From assembly GCA_030295235.1 (NCBI GenBank), contig AP026153.1, positions 662,291 through 726,290 on the forward strand: DNA of 64,000 bases, given 5' to 3'. Of the stretch, positions 22,755 through 34,269 are shown in pieces. Source of the stretch: Fistulifera solaris (lineage: Eukaryota; Bacillariophyta; Bacillariophyceae; Naviculales; Stauroneidaceae). Numbering within the stretch: position 1 is the first letter of the stretch; the number at the start of each line of letters is the position of its first letter. The position numbers were made by a program, and so were the translations under genes. Below the pieces are notes generated by a model, which searched no databases, was not told the origin of the DNA, and worked only from the letters and a program-made list of their open reading frames with translations.

Positions 22755-24167
22755 AAAGAGAGACTAAGGATTAATTCTTAAAATGTTTGATAGGTTCTTT
22801 GTTTCATTCGAATTAAGGTGTTCAAAACTGAGGCGGTTTGCGTGTGAAAACCACAAAATGGGAAGAGACGTGGGAGAACGCGAGAATTGAAAGTTCTCCT
22901 CGATAATCACGGACTGCGTTCCGGCTTATGAAAGCATTCTGCATTCTTTTCGTGCATAACAATGGGTTTATCATTATCGATTGCGGACGACTTGACTAAA
23001 ACCGGCGGCGGCTTGAGCGGATTCAGAGCAAACAGCGTTGCATTGGATGCTTTGCCGATGTTATCACCTTTATTTCGCGGCATTCTCTTGCCAGAATCTA
23101 GTCCAGTTTTGCTACAAGTTGTGCAGTGCTATGACGCTTTTGCTTTTTTCGTGAGAAATTACTGACTGTCTTCCAAGTCTTTCCAATGCTTGCGGCTCGC
23201 GGCTTGCTGCTGGAGAAGATTCTTTCAATGATAAGGTCAACTCCAAAACGTGAGCGCAACTTCCTCGGCAACGTCTCAGAATTTTGAAGCTTTTCGAAAA
23301 CCCTGATTGGCAGATCGCAAAGAACGTGTCTAACGGGATTGAATGTGTGACGTGGCCGAAAAATCGAAGGCGTTTCCGAGTATCAAAGGCGCAAACGGAA
23401 GGGCTTCCGTGTTGCGTATTTGCCGGCAACAGGAACAAAACCTCCCACATGAGAGACGGAAGAAGTTGTTTGAACTTGCGTAAGCGTCATATGGTACAGT
23501 GTGCGGTATGCGATAAGCGAGCAGCGAGAAGAGATAGATGACAATGAACAATGACAAATGACAATGCACGACAGCGATTACTGGTCATCGGTCATCGGTC
23601 ATTGTGACCTTTGATTGTCGACACTCTCAAGTACGTAGTACGGACGCTACTGTGGTTTTCATCTTATCCTTTAACCTTACCACGTAAACGAACAATCATA
23701 CGGCTTGTGCACTCTGTGGGAATGGGAACTATGGCGAACAGCTGTGCTTTTGTTCTTTCAGAAACACACGTGAAACCGCGAAACGAGAAACGATAAGGAA
23801 TGAAGAATGGATGCTCTCGCGATGAAAGATGAAACCTGAAACCCAGTTCTGCTCCTAATGAATACCTGGTACAGTAAGGTGGAAGGTGAGCATCACTATG
23901 TTATTAAACTTTTGAACTAAAAGATTGTGTTTAGGGCGGCCATGGGCCATGGTGCTTTTGCCTGTTGCTGGTGTCGGAAGGCTGGTCTGATTGTTTCACG
24001 CAGAATAAGGGTGAGGTTTAGTGAGGTCGCTAATGTGGGTTTCTTAAATCGTTATGGTCGTTATTCATTCAACGAACATTATTTTCCTCTTACTTTCTAC
24101 TTTTGAAATAGGAAAAGATGTTGCAATGTAATAAGCCAAAGAGAAATATGGATCACCAAAAGTCGGT
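22755..24167. other. intergenic region with a cluster of short TGACAAT/GGTCATC direct repeats
   Basis: No gene is supported; a 67-aa frame at 22962-23165 has an ATG but no recognisable features. At 23538-23613 AATGACAAATGACAATG and GGTCATCGGTCATCGGTCATTG form short direct repeats that are imperfectly complementary to each other and could fold. Confidence 0.45.
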
Positions 24168-24665
24168 CTAATATTTAACCGAAAAATCTCCGTAGTGAAG
24201 ATGCGCTTGGGCGAGAAGTGCACCGCTCGAAGGAGCTATCTTGTACGCTGGTTTCTTATCGAGGTCGTCGTCAAACTTTTTTGTTCTTTCCGATTTAAAC
24301 ATTGTAACAGGTGCAGGAACACTTCCCGCCAGCGGCGGAGATCGCCATAATGGTGGCGCTGGAGGAAGTGGCTGACCCAGTCCCAACCCGTGACTCTTTA
24401 CGGAAAATCGAGACGGGCCCTCAACGATTGGACTAACACTGAAGTCACTCGAGAACGCTCGTGGTCGCCCGAGGTCCTCAAGAAGTAGTGCTTCTAATCC
24501 ATCATCAAAGTAGGTCTGCGAAGGAGCGCTCTGCGCAATTGCAGAATAAAGAAGACTTTCTTGCTGATGGTGATGAGTTTCGATATCCGGCAAAGAGAGC
24601 GGTACGTTTGGGAACGCCTGCTGTTGCTGCTGTTGCGGATGCGGTTGATAATATTGATTGTCCAT
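24168..24665 (-). CDS. Gln/Pro/Ser-rich protein, unassigned
   Basis: 165 aa from ATG 24665, uninterrupted. It starts with a Gln/His-rich segment (polyglutamine of 6), then an acidic leucine-rich stretch (YFDDGLEALLLEDLGRPRAF), a Pro-rich middle (QPLPPAPPLWRSPPLAGSV) and a Lys/Asp-rich C-terminus. Poly-Q plus acidic-hydrophobic clusters are common in transcription regulators, which is only suggestive. The frame is open upstream to 24956 and the start could be earlier. Confidence 0.45.
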   Translation of the reverse strand: MDNQYYQPHPQQQQQQAFPNVPLSLPDIETHHHQQESLLYSAIAQSAPSQTYFDDGLEALLLEDLGRPRAFSSDFSVSPIVEGPSRFSVKSHGLGLGQPLPPAPPLWRSPPLAGSVPAPVTMFKSERTKKFDDDLDKKPAYKIAPSSGALLAQAHLHYGDFSVKY

Positions 24666-25619
24666 TGCAAATACCTCTCTTTTACTTTGAAGCAGATAAA
24701 TAAATATTCCATAAAAATGAACAAGAAGTGATGCTTTGCCGATCGGCATGCACGTTGGAAACGCGGAAGAAGGAGCGAAGGAAGCCAAATTGCGCCTTAT
24801 CGGCTCGGAAATCCGACGAGGTCCACACTTTAAGCTAGAGTGGAAATGTGATGACATCATCTCATGTTTTCCATAATTGTTCTCAGCCAAATTCTTTTTC
24901 CAAACTTCTGTATCGAGAACGAGAACTTCGAAAATATGACCAAAGACCAAAGACATAGAGCATTACTATTAACCTTAACTCTTGTAATGGCACGACACTT
25001 CGTGCGACGATCATCACGAATCATGAATAAGCACGAACCGGGATTTACCTTACTCCTTACTTCTGCATCACGGGAAGAAGTATCACTAAAGTGTACAACA
25101 AGAAAAACTTCACAATTATTCCACGTCAGAGATTGGCGATAGGTCCCTATTCTGTAGGGACTCCGAATTTCGATACAAAAGTGTATTGGCCAAAGAGCAG
25201 TACGTAATACGTAATATCGCGTCACTCACAACCTACTGTATGTCGTAGAGTAGACACGATACTTTTCTGTTTTTGAAATTCGAGAGACTACCTCTTTGAA
25301 TCTCCTCTTGCACCATGGAACCTGCTTTCTCTCCTTGTCGATAGCGATAGCATCTCCTTGTCTTCCATTCTAGGAAAGCTTGAAAAACACTATTTTACGA
25401 TAAAGCTAAATGATTAGGAGATTAACAAAAGTTGGAGCCACAAAGATTGCTCCATGTGAGCAGAAACATACAGCGGACTATCGATACCAAACGGACCAAA
25501 CAGTTCGACCCAAAATTGACGCCAGGTGGCGTTCCATGATGCAAACGCCTTATTTCAATGCAAATATTCACTCGAAAGCTCTCTTTTGACGGTGGTTTCC
25601 GTGAAGCCATAGAAGACAA
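24666..25619. other. intergenic region, no supported gene
   Basis: Nothing recognised beyond the flanks of neighbouring minus-strand genes. AGTACGTAATACGTAATA at ~25200 is a short direct repeat. Confidence 0.4.
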
Positions 25620-25862
25620 TTAACGAGACTTGCCCAGTCTTCCTTTCCGTAGCGTGCTTTTGTCGATTGGTTGTAGGAAGGGAACGGCCGTCGACTCAAC
25701 TAGTCTCAATGGAGCCTGCAACGGCTTCAGGGCAAATCTTCTTTTTCGAAAAGGACGAATCTTTGAGGAGGGGACGAGATGTAGAAGAAGCAAATGTTCC
25801 ACGATTGATTCATCCCACCGACTATCACAGGTAGCGTTTGCTTCTGTATCGTTGGTGCTCAT
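25620..25862 (-). CDS. small basic protein sharing the KPL-APxRLV motif, unassigned
   Basis: 80 aa from ATG 25862. The first half is acidic with a Leu run (EHLLLLHLVPSS). The second is basic and contains KPLQAPLRLVESTAV, closely matching KPLAAPPRLVNSKAV in the protein at 27920-28336. The shared motif, rather than length, argues that it is real. Confidence 0.4.
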   Translation of the reverse strand: MSTNDTEANATCDSRWDESIVEHLLLLHLVPSSKIRPFRKRRFALKPLQAPLRLVESTAVPFLQPIDKSTLRKGRLGKSR

Positions 25863-26395
25863 ACTTGTTCCTTGAAGGACGCCTCTTTGAATGTGGTGAA
25901 ATGTATTATCTGTTGAATGATCTGTTTTGGTGAATCTTCTCAAACGGATGAAAGACCTGATTTATGAAGGAATAAACGGCCAATGCCGAAGCTGGCTTGA
26001 GCTCTTTGTGATTGCATCGGTCATATTTTCACAAAGCAAGAATCGATTTGGGTCAACATTCCATGTAAATACTCCGTGCTCTAGCCGAAATAGAAGGCAA
26101 TAAGAAGTGGCGAATAAAACTTCCCGCACATGTGCGGCACTTTTCTCGCGCGTGAAAATCTTCCGCCAAAGTCAAGTGCAGAAGTGAACGGCGTCTGCTC
26201 GCCCTGCCGTCTCCTTCATTCGGGAATTCTCGTGAATGGTTCAGATGCAAACTCTTGAAACCTATCATTTGATCAAAATCATACTCTCGCCAATTAGATA
26301 ATCAACTAAACGCAATAATTTAAAATTCAACTAGAATCATTGAGAAAAAATAGTGGTTAAACACTTTTCAGTATCTTCAATTAGCATTAATCTTT
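25863..26395. other. intergenic region, no supported gene
   Basis: AT-rich, no conserved frame. It contains the presumed 3' region of NF-YA and the 5' flank of the small gene at 25862. Confidence 0.4.
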
Positions 26396-26992
26396 TCATA
26401 GAGCACTCTCACATTGACGCTTCTTGAAAGGCGGCATTTCGTCGTCACACGTGGTTGACGATTCCCTTTTGAGCTGTTCGATTTCACTCTTAGTGAGAAA
26501 ACGGCCACTCGAGCCGCGTAGTCGTCGAAGAGCATGCTTGTGACGACTTTCGTGCATGTACGGCTTTTCTTCGCGTGCTCTTCGCGTTCGTGCAAAATAC
26601 GCTTCTAAAACTTTGCGAGCTTCTCTTCGCTTCAAAATGCGAAAGTACTGCTTTGCGTTAACATAAGTTGGCTCCGAAGGTCCGTGAGGACCTCTTTGTT
26701 CGAAAAGGGCATTCGTAGACGGTTGAGAAGGCGCTGCAGTTGAGTAAGGCAGTTGCTGATCATCCATCACCTGCGGTTTCTGTAGAGCTTGAAAAGCAGA
26801 AAGACCAGCGAGCCACGACATCATCATGTTATTCTGCAAATGGTGTGGAGTCAAGGGGGTTGTCTCAAAAGTAGCAGAGGGCTTCGCGAGGTTTTGAGAA
26901 GCGGCTGCCGCTGCTGCGGCGAAAAGCTGCTGGTTAGCGGCCATGAGATACGCTAGCTGTTCAGCCGTCAAATTAGTTTCATCTTTGTTCAT
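26396..26992 (-). CDS. NFYA: CCAAT-binding transcription factor subunit NF-YA (HAP2)
   Basis: 198 aa, uninterrupted from ATG 26992. The conserved core (~residues 106-168) holds both NF-YA elements: the NF-YB/NF-YC-interaction helix [20 protein letters not shown], and the CCAAT-contacting block [19 protein letters not shown]. The linker between them, [15 protein letters not shown], is of usual length. The N-terminal half is Ala- and Gln-rich, as in activation domains (run of seven Ala near residue 25). The protein is expected to act in the nucleus as a trimer with NF-YB and NF-YC, which are not in this window. Confidence 0.96.
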   Translation of the reverse strand: MNKDETNLTAEQLAYLMAANQQLFAAAAAAASQNLAKPSATFETTPLTPHHLQNNMMMSWLAGLSAFQALQKPQVMDDQQLPYSTAAPSQPSTNALFEQRGPHGPSEPTYVNAKQYFRILKRREARKVLEAYFARTRRAREEKPYMHESRHKHALRRLRGSSGRFLTKSEIEQLKRESSTTCDDEMPPFKKRQCESAL

Positions 26993-27919
26993 TTTAAAGT
27001 AACCTTGGGTGAAAAGAAGTCGCAAGTTTTGTACTCCGTATTAATTTCTTGTTTCGTTGCTGTTGAATGAGTAGACGAGAGTGCGAAGTCTGTCTTGTTG
27101 CCTCGTGCCACGCCGATGTGCTTGGTAGCTAAAAATCGTACTTCTTTATGTATAGTATTTACTGCAAGAGGAACGTCCGGCGTGTCGTTTGTTGACGTTT
27201 TGATTGGTGGATGGTCACCACGAAGGGAAAGCATTGAAGTTCTTCGAGAGATCTTTCTTGCAAGAATTCGCTTCACGAGTCACGAGGTGAATAATACGTA
27301 GCGGTAATTTAGTTGTAGTAGTCGGACGCGGTGCGACAGACTTTGTAAGACAGTTCATTGTTCAGTGTCATTTCCTTGTTCAGTGTTCATTCATCTAGAT
27401 CTCTTGGTTAGAGATTCTAGAAATTGAACACCAAACGAACGAATTCTTCCTGGCTAAGAGAATTCAAGTAAGTAATCTTAACGTTTCTGCTAGTTATTGC
27501 TATTATACGTTGCATACAAAGTAAGGAGGAAAAGTAGAGCTTACAATTTCTGCACGTGTAAGAATCTGAATAGAAGCAAGGAAAATACGGGACCATTTGA
27601 TTTTGTCGACTAGCGAGCCGCAATGAAAGACTTTAGAATATTATCGGCGATCATGCCATACTACAATGCTGCTCTCATGATTATCTTGACCGTTCATGGT
27701 GTCATTTTATATTCTCTTTTGCGCCATTCGTTTGCCGCGTAATTTCCGCTCGCTGCTGAAAACGAACCTTCACGCACAACCTAGAATCTTTCGCTCGACA
27801 TGATTGAATATGAAAAGCGTGTATTCGATTAGCGGGTGTTATTATTTACACAAGAGTGCGACTCTATTAGCTTCTATAATATCTAGTTCTTCCTCTACCT
27901 CAATTACTTCTTCTTTCAA
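26993..27919. other. intergenic region, no supported gene
   Basis: Presumed 5' flank of NF-YA at its left end. Short frames on both strands show no recognisable features. Confidence 0.4.
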
Positions 27920-28336
27920 TCAAAGAAGCTCTTCTTCTATGCGCTGAGCGGCTTTCCGAAGAGCCATCAGACCGCGATACTTCAACATGTTTGTTTGAGG
28001 AGGACGAATCGGGACACGCAAGGCCACGGCTTTGGAGTTTACAAGGCGGGGTGGCGCGGCGAGGGGTTTGTGACACAATGGCGGAGAAGACTTTGTTGCT
28101 ACCGCGATAACGCGGGGACTAACTGCATGTGGGGCTCTCGAATTTCTTTCGCTGCTAGAAATAAGCTGTTTCTCCTTGCTGAAAGCAGGAAGATCCGGAT
28201 CAATTAAGACGGGTTCATTCTTGGTCGCCGGCGAATAATGTGTTTGGCGTGGAGAGCTGAAAACGACGTGGCCGATTCCGTCTTCGCTCAGACATTGAAA
28301 AAGTGGATTTGATGCAATGCTTGTTGTTAGATGCAT
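27920..28336 (-). CDS. small basic protein sharing the KPL-APxRLV motif, unassigned
   Basis: 138 aa from ATG 28336; the frame is open upstream to 28555. It carries KPLAAPPRLVNSKAV near residue 90 and ends in a charged helix (LMALRKAAQRIEEELL). The middle is Ser/Pro-rich. It resembles the proteins at 18209-18706 and 25620-25862 only in the short motif. Function unknown. Confidence 0.45.
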   Translation of the reverse strand: MHLTTSIASNPLFQCLSEDGIGHVVFSSPRQTHYSPATKNEPVLIDPDLPAFSKEKQLISSSERNSRAPHAVSPRVIAVATKSSPPLCHKPLAAPPRLVNSKAVALRVPIRPPQTNMLKYRGLMALRKAAQRIEEELL

Positions 28337-29238
28337 GGTTTCAAGTTGTTGCTTGCCTACTTTGTGATTTTGTGGTGCGAAGGAAGTGTTTTGGCATTGG
28401 CTTAAAATCCAAGTTGCCCGCCCACCACGAATCCGCCGCCATGAAAAGTGTGTCAACCGAATCTCGAAATTGCACTTGGACGTAAGCACAAAGCGCGCAT
28501 AGTAATCTCGGTAAATGTCGCAGCACCTCAGATAGTAGTGTTTTAGAAACGGCACTGAACTATTGACACCTTTGTTCGCTTGTTAACAAAGTTCCGGTAC
28601 TTCTACTTGAATCAAGTACCGTTGTGCCACTTTTTCCGCTTGAGAATACGTGAAAGAGTAGCGACATGACGGGAGAGAAGACGAGCTAAGGAGCAAAATG
28701 AAAATGCATCCATGCACAATGCACAGACACGGCTATGTTCTCCGTGTTCTTCACGATTTCACATATTTCTGTCGACTATGTTGAGCAGTCTTTTTTAATG
28801 CAGCCACCAGCCACCAAAACAAACCAAGAGAGAGGTAAAAATTTACGAAGTGGAGTCTATTGTCAATTAACACCGATTAGCCGACAGAACGTTATTAAGC
28901 CTGGCGATCTTAAGTCTAGTGATGGCTCTTGGACTTGGACTACTACAAGGATCATTGACCAACCATCAAAGATCACGGCGGCCTTGATTTTCTTTATTAC
29001 TAGCCTCGCATTTCTTGCTTTCGTCGCAAAAAGCCGAAGTCTGGTTGACACTACCCGATATAATTGACGTTGCATTAATCGCGCTGAGAATGTTACCCAT
29101 TATTTCACGTCACTCATTGAAAGCAGCGACCCGATTAATTCGCGATCCGCACCGATCCGCGGAGAGAGCATGTTCAAGCTGGGGTCCTAGTAAAGAACAG
29201 TCTCTTGAAACACAACTAACAACAACGTTTTATCATCT
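28337..29238. other. intergenic region, no supported gene
   Basis: A 110-codon plus-strand frame from ATG 28735 ends in a hydrophobic segment (AALIFFITSLAFLAFVA) and could be a small tail-anchored protein, but nothing else supports it. Confidence 0.35.
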
Positions 29239-29586
29239 TTATACAGAATGCAAGGGACTTGCATGCGTCGGATTTCTAGCTAGTTTGCGAACTTTGTAGC
29301 ATTTCTGTTTTCGTTTCGGAGCCGTCTTTCGCAAAAGCAATGGCTTCGAGTCCGCGTTGCTCCACTGATATTCAACGATACCCGTCGAAGAGGGCAGGGC
29401 TGCGCAATGCAGTAAAGATGGTGGCGCGGGCAGAGCATGTTCGAAAGAGTGCAACGACGGTAGCCGTCGGAGAGAGCATGGTGTTGTGGTATCTTTGTAT
29501 GGTAAGAAGTCTTTATCGCTTTCACACAAGCGCGGCGGAGCGTTAATCTGAATTGTTCGTCCTAACATTCCTTTGTCGAAACTCAT
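29239..29586 (-). CDS. small basic protein, unassigned
   Basis: 115 aa from ATG 29586. The sequence is Ser/Pro/Leu-rich with a very basic C-terminus (RKTAPKRKQKCYKVRKL). The frame is open upstream to 29880. Its style (short, basic, Pro-rich, gene-poor surroundings) resembles the other small proteins of the 18-30 kb region, but the KPL motif is not clear. Function unknown. Confidence 0.35.
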   Translation of the reverse strand: MSFDKGMLGRTIQINAPPRLCESDKDFLPYKDTTTPCSLRRLPSLHSFEHALPAPPSLLHCAALPSSTGIVEYQWSNADSKPLLLRKTAPKRKQKCYKVRKLARNPTHASPLHSV

Positions 29587-30833
29587 TGCTTTACTCGGGT
29601 AAACGCGTGAAGAATGAAGGGTTGCAGTAAGACAGTAATGAATGTAAAATGTCGATTTTGATTTATATGCAATGCGTTTGAATGAATCAATGTATTGTTC
29701 CGGAAGAGAGTGATGGATTTTCCAAGATGGTGTCTTCTTGGGACTTGGGAAGACGAAAAAGCTTTCTGACCGAGGAAGCATCGTGTCAGCCAACAACTTT
29801 AGTACCAGTACTTTCGGGTACACAACGAATCGTCGGACTCGCGACTCGAAATCAGGAAATGGGGAGATGTCACGAGTCACGAGTTGCAGATTTCCGACAA
29901 GAAAGACGATGAATCAAAGAATTTAAAGAATAAATATTTCGACCTAGCGACCAAGGAGAAAAATTGAAGTAGAGACTGTGGACAAAGTGGTAAAAATAAT
30001 GTTTTGCTTAGAAATCGATGTTCGCACGATCACGTCAAGCATAATAATTATTCTCGCCATCCTTTGCAGTCGTGTCCATTGTCCATTGCCATACTTGAGC
30101 GGCTAATTTCTGTGTTCTCAGCGCTTCACGATTCAGCGTGTGATCATTGGTGGCCGGTGAGAAGGGTCAGAGGCAGGAATATGGAAGACCGTTGCTCATT
30201 TATCCTTGATGCCCACCTCATTTTTGCAAAAGGGGGATCGTGACTCGTGACTATAAATCAGTCGTGGAGAAAATCGGACAAGACTTTAAAAAATACTATA
30301 GTAGATTTACCGAAGCACAATTTCAAAGCTTTTCGACGGAATAAGACAATGAAACGCATTGCAGACGACGTTCATTGCCACCAGCCATTTAATCCAGTCG
30401 CGGAACATTTAAGGAAGGACGACTATTTATGTTTTGGATATTATTGGTCTTCAATCGAGTTCAATTGCATTAATCGATTCAATTTTATTCATGTTTTGTT
30501 TCTTTTATTGGAAAAGGATCTTTTGGCGATCCCTTAGCTACTTGAAACTATAAAATAACTTATCTTTAATTGGCAAGAATGTGTATGGCAAGAGACAAAA
30601 GTAAACGATATGCAACACGTGACTCACAAAATAGTCCAGTCGTGATAAAAAGTAATCTACACTTGGGTGCTATAGTAATTACTGGCCATGAAAGAATAAT
30701 CATGTCACGGACGGATGACGATCCGAAAAGTATCCTCGACGAAAAACACAAAAAGCTTCTTCTTCGCTTTTCGTTTGCATTGCGTTGGCTGTCTTCCAAA
30801 GCAATATTTCATTCCTTTTGTTTTTTAAAAGCG
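29587..30833. other. intergenic region, no supported gene
   Basis: No conserved frame or RNA gene was recognised. The frame that leads into ETF alpha is open upstream to 30570, but the mitochondrial-type N-terminus starts at 30834. Confidence 0.4.
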
Positions 30834-31895
30834 ATGATGTCTCTTACAATGCTCAAACACGGTGCCCGTCTGCTGTCAGGCTTACAACAAGCGCAGAAGC
30901 AAAGCGTATGCTGGGCTAGTACATTGATTGTTGCCGATCCAGGGCCGTCGGCTCCGGCTTGTGCTGCTGTGACCGCGGCGAAGCAGTTAAACGCCGACGA
31001 TACGATCGATCTCGTATTTGTGGGAACACAAGCTCCTCAGGAAGTACCTTCAGGTGTTAATTCTGTATTCTTTTACAAATCCGCGGAAACGCCGACCGCG
31101 GAAACCGTTGCGGCGTGTGTCGCCGATGCCGCCAGCGGATACGACCGCATTATAGGGACATCAACCAAATTTGGAGCCACCGTGTTACCTCGTCTTGCAG
31201 CACTGGTCAACGCGAGTCCTGTGACAGATATTACGAGTGTGATTGACTCATCGACTGTGATGAGACCCTTGTATGCAGGAAACGCCTTGGCGAAAATACA
31301 AATCGGGTCGGAATTACCGCAAGTCCTTTCGTTTCGGCCGACGTCCTTTGACAAGGTACCCACAGAGGCTGTGAAAAATATGACAGAGAAACCCGCTATT
31401 GTGTTTGAAGGATCGAAATGGGAGGGTGAGAACGTCAGCAAAAGTGAACGCCCTGACTTGCAAAGTGCGGCAGTGGTCGTCAGTGGAGGCCGTGGTATGG
31501 GCAGTGGCGAAAACTTTAGTTTGCTGGAAGAACTAGCAGATGCTTTGGGAGGCGGCGCCGTAGGAGCGAGTCGTGCTGCGGTCGATGCCGGCATGGTACC
31601 GAATGATATGCAAGTTGGTCAGGTACGTTCGATTTGCAGTGCTGTGTTGCTCATGTTTCTTGAATTCATGACTCACCGTTTACTTTTGTAGACTGGCAAA
31701 GTTGTTGCTCCCAAATTGTACGTTGCTGTTGGTATTTCCGGTGCCATTCAACATTTGTCGGGCATGAAAGACAGTAAAACAATTGTTGCCATCAACAAGG
31801 ACCCCGAAGCTCCTATCTTTCAAGTAGCGGATTACGGATTAGTGGGCGATTTGTTTACGATTGTGCCGGAAATGACGCAGAAAGTCAAGTCGTGA
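30834..31895 (+). CDS. ETFA: electron transfer flavoprotein alpha subunit, mitochondrial
   Basis: 330 aa. With ETF beta it carries electrons from acyl-CoA and amino-acid dehydrogenases in the mitochondrial matrix to ETF-QO, which is encoded at 58.2 kb of this window. Residues ~1-25 ([19 protein letters not shown]) are an amphipathic basic presequence. The N-terminal Rossmann-like domain follows; the FAD-binding C-terminal domain has [35 protein letters not shown], then after the intron [40 protein letters not shown]. Exons are 30834-31622 and 31692-31895; the 69-bp intron is phase 0. Two ATGs lie in tandem at the start. No frameshift. Confidence 0.96.
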
Positions 31896-31898
31896 TCA

Positions 31899-31957
31899 AT
31901 AAACGAGTGTAAAGAGAGACAGATGGATAAATAAACGAGTGTAAAGAGAGACAGATG
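31899..31957 (+). repeat. 31-bp tandem duplication in the ETFA 3' region
   Basis: AATAAACGAGTGTAAAGAGA starts at 31899 and again at 31930, each copy continuing into GACAGATGG. It begins four bases after the ETFA stop codon. Confidence 0.9.
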
Positions 31958-32870
31958 GTTTGATTAAAAACGAAGTCAAATGATCGTAGAAACTAATGTT
32001 ATCAAGATGCGATAGTTTTTCAATCTATATAAGCCGTTGCAATTTCTTTTCCATTTTCGGTTCCTTAATCGACGTCGATTGACCCAATCGATTCGAGCGG
32101 GAGCGTGATTTGTATCCAGTGTTGTGCTGATGGCCTGCTTTGTTTCTGAATAATAAGTAGATAGAGAAACGTGAGTGAATGTACAGGCTGCAAGCTCTGC
32201 GAGGATGCATTTCTTAACAATCATAACGTACCGAATCAGGCTACCATTTCCTCGCACACGAAAACGTCGCGCGACGCTGCGATTTGTTTTTAAAGTATGT
32301 TTCGCTCTTGTCCAGAGAAAGAGAGAAGGACGAAAGAGTGTGGGGGCGACCCAGTGGGACATTTGCGTGAATAAAGCATTCATTTCTCGACTATTTCCTA
32401 TACTAGGACTTGCTTATAGAGAAGGAAAGCGCGGCAAGTTACGTTCCAGAGGAATTTGTGAACAAAAGAAACATAGATAGCAACAGATGAAACATTCAGT
32501 GGCTCGTTGCGTCTTTAATCATCCCATCGCCATCGTCGCATCGTCGTCGCGTGTATTTGTTGTTGCGAGAGTTTTTGGGTCGCGTGTCGATCGGATGACG
32601 GACGTGCGATGGGCGAACTGGACAACGGTGCGACAAAAAACAGGATGACGTAATGAGAACGTCTCGATGCACTTTCGACCACCCAAAACACGAAATCACA
32701 CGTTTCATCGGAAAAAGCCGATGGCTATCATGCAATTCATTCAATAAACCATTCGGATTTGACATTCTTTGCTTCGTCGATCAAGCTTGACCTATTTCAT
32801 AAAAATCACCAGAGATTATTCACCGCAAGTCAAACTGAAATAGAATAGCCGAGACTAGCAAGAAATCAAA
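31958..32870. other. intergenic region, no supported gene
   Basis: Open frames exist on both strands (e.g. 32175-32480 plus, 32496-32765 minus) but lack conserved features. The final ~100 bases are the 5' flank of the next gene. Confidence 0.4.
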
Positions 32871-34165
32871 ATGACAATCCTTGCTACAATGTTATCCAAT
32901 CAAAGCGCACATGACGACGACACGTGCGAAAAACTATTGAGAGAATGTGAAATGTTTCACAAAGTGCAACCCAAACACCTATCGGCAATTGCACAGCTGA
33001 TGGACTACAAAGTTCTTACGAAAGGACAAGTCCTTTTGCAACAAGATCAACCGAGTGATCGCTTCTTTCTTCTAGAAAGCGGTAATATCAAGCGCAAGCG
33101 TGTGGACGGTGATGGGAAAACACACAACGTTGAGTTTGCCATTAAAGCGAAAAGTATCAATTCGATGCGCATTATTTCCGGCGAACCAAGTTTCTCGACG
33201 GTGACTTGCACCTCGGCGGAGTGTCATTTATTTGAAATGAAACGAGAACGATTCCTCAACATGCTGCAGGAAAAGCCAGAACTATCCGTGCAAATTGCCG
33301 AAGGTCTTTGCGAAGAATTACGAAAGGGCAGTAAGAAGTATTCGACACCCATGTTGGAGCAAACACAAACCGAAGTCAACTTGTCGGCTGTTTCCATTGC
33401 GGCGGGTATTGAATCCTACTATCGGTCCGCTTTGAACGCAAAAATCAATCAAAGTTTGACCGGCGTCAAAGCGTCCTACTTTCCCAACATGCACATCCAA
33501 GTACCCACACGTATTACCTACATCTGTGGTTTCAAGTTGTTGCGTTCCTATTTCGATCAAAATGTGCAACCCGAAGCATACAACAACAATGAAACCGCGG
33601 TCCGTCTCGGAACAGCTGTTGCACCCGGTATCATCATGACACCCGTCAGTAGTATCCTAGAAGCGACCAATGCGGGGCACTTGAATCCCGAACCCATGCA
33701 CACGAGGTGGATGCGGGTATTGTACCCCGTGCGGGGCGTGAGATCATCTTCGGTGTTGGATTGAATCAAATGTCCGACTACTTTCAAGAACGACTCGAGC
33801 CACTGACAGGGAACAATCCCATGCTCGCCAACGCTCTGGGGAGTTTGTCGGCGGGTGTCGTGTCCGGTTATCTCAGCCATGTGCCGCACAATCTTTCGAC
33901 CTTAAAATTGCTCGACCCCACAGCGTCATATGGGCAGTTGTACGCTAAATTCGTGCAAACCAGTGTTCCGCCTTCCGTAGAACACATTATTGCCCATTGG
34001 CCCGCACAGACTTTAGTACGCTCGGTCTTGGCGACGCTATGGCCACGAGGAGTCATGGTACGGACGGCGCAGATTGTGGGTTCGTTTATCATCTTGAATG
34101 GAACCATCAACTACTTGCAACTCAAGGAGCATTTGAAGATTCAACGCGCCATTGGAGCCGTATAG
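32871..34165 (+). CDS. cyclic-nucleotide-binding-domain/mitochondrial-carrier-like fusion protein
   Basis: 431 aa with an unusual combination. Residues ~20-140 form a cNMP-binding-like beta-roll: LTKGQVLLQQDQPSDRFFLL, SGNIKRKRVDGDGK, ISGEPSFSTVTCTS, HLFEMKRERFLNML. The phosphate-binding cassette lacks the usual Arg-Ala pair, so nucleotide binding is doubtful. Residues ~165-425 look like a degenerate SLC25 carrier: GTAVAPGIIMTPVSSILEA, PRAGREIIFGVGLNQMSDYF, GSLSAGVVSGYLSHVPHN and LWPRGVMVRTAQIVGSFIIL resemble helix pairs of the threefold carrier repeat, but the Px[DE]xx[KR] signatures are lost. One G is missing at 33706-33707. The start is ATG 32871, no intron. Inferred to sit in an organellar membrane; transport activity is uncertain. 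Confidence 0.65.
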
Positions 34166-34269
34166 TGCGAAAATCTAACAAAAAGTCTCAAATACATGGT
34201 ACTTTGTTTAGTTTAGGGCGTTGTACTAGACCTATGAATCTAAAAACTTGGCGCAATGTCATTCGTTTG

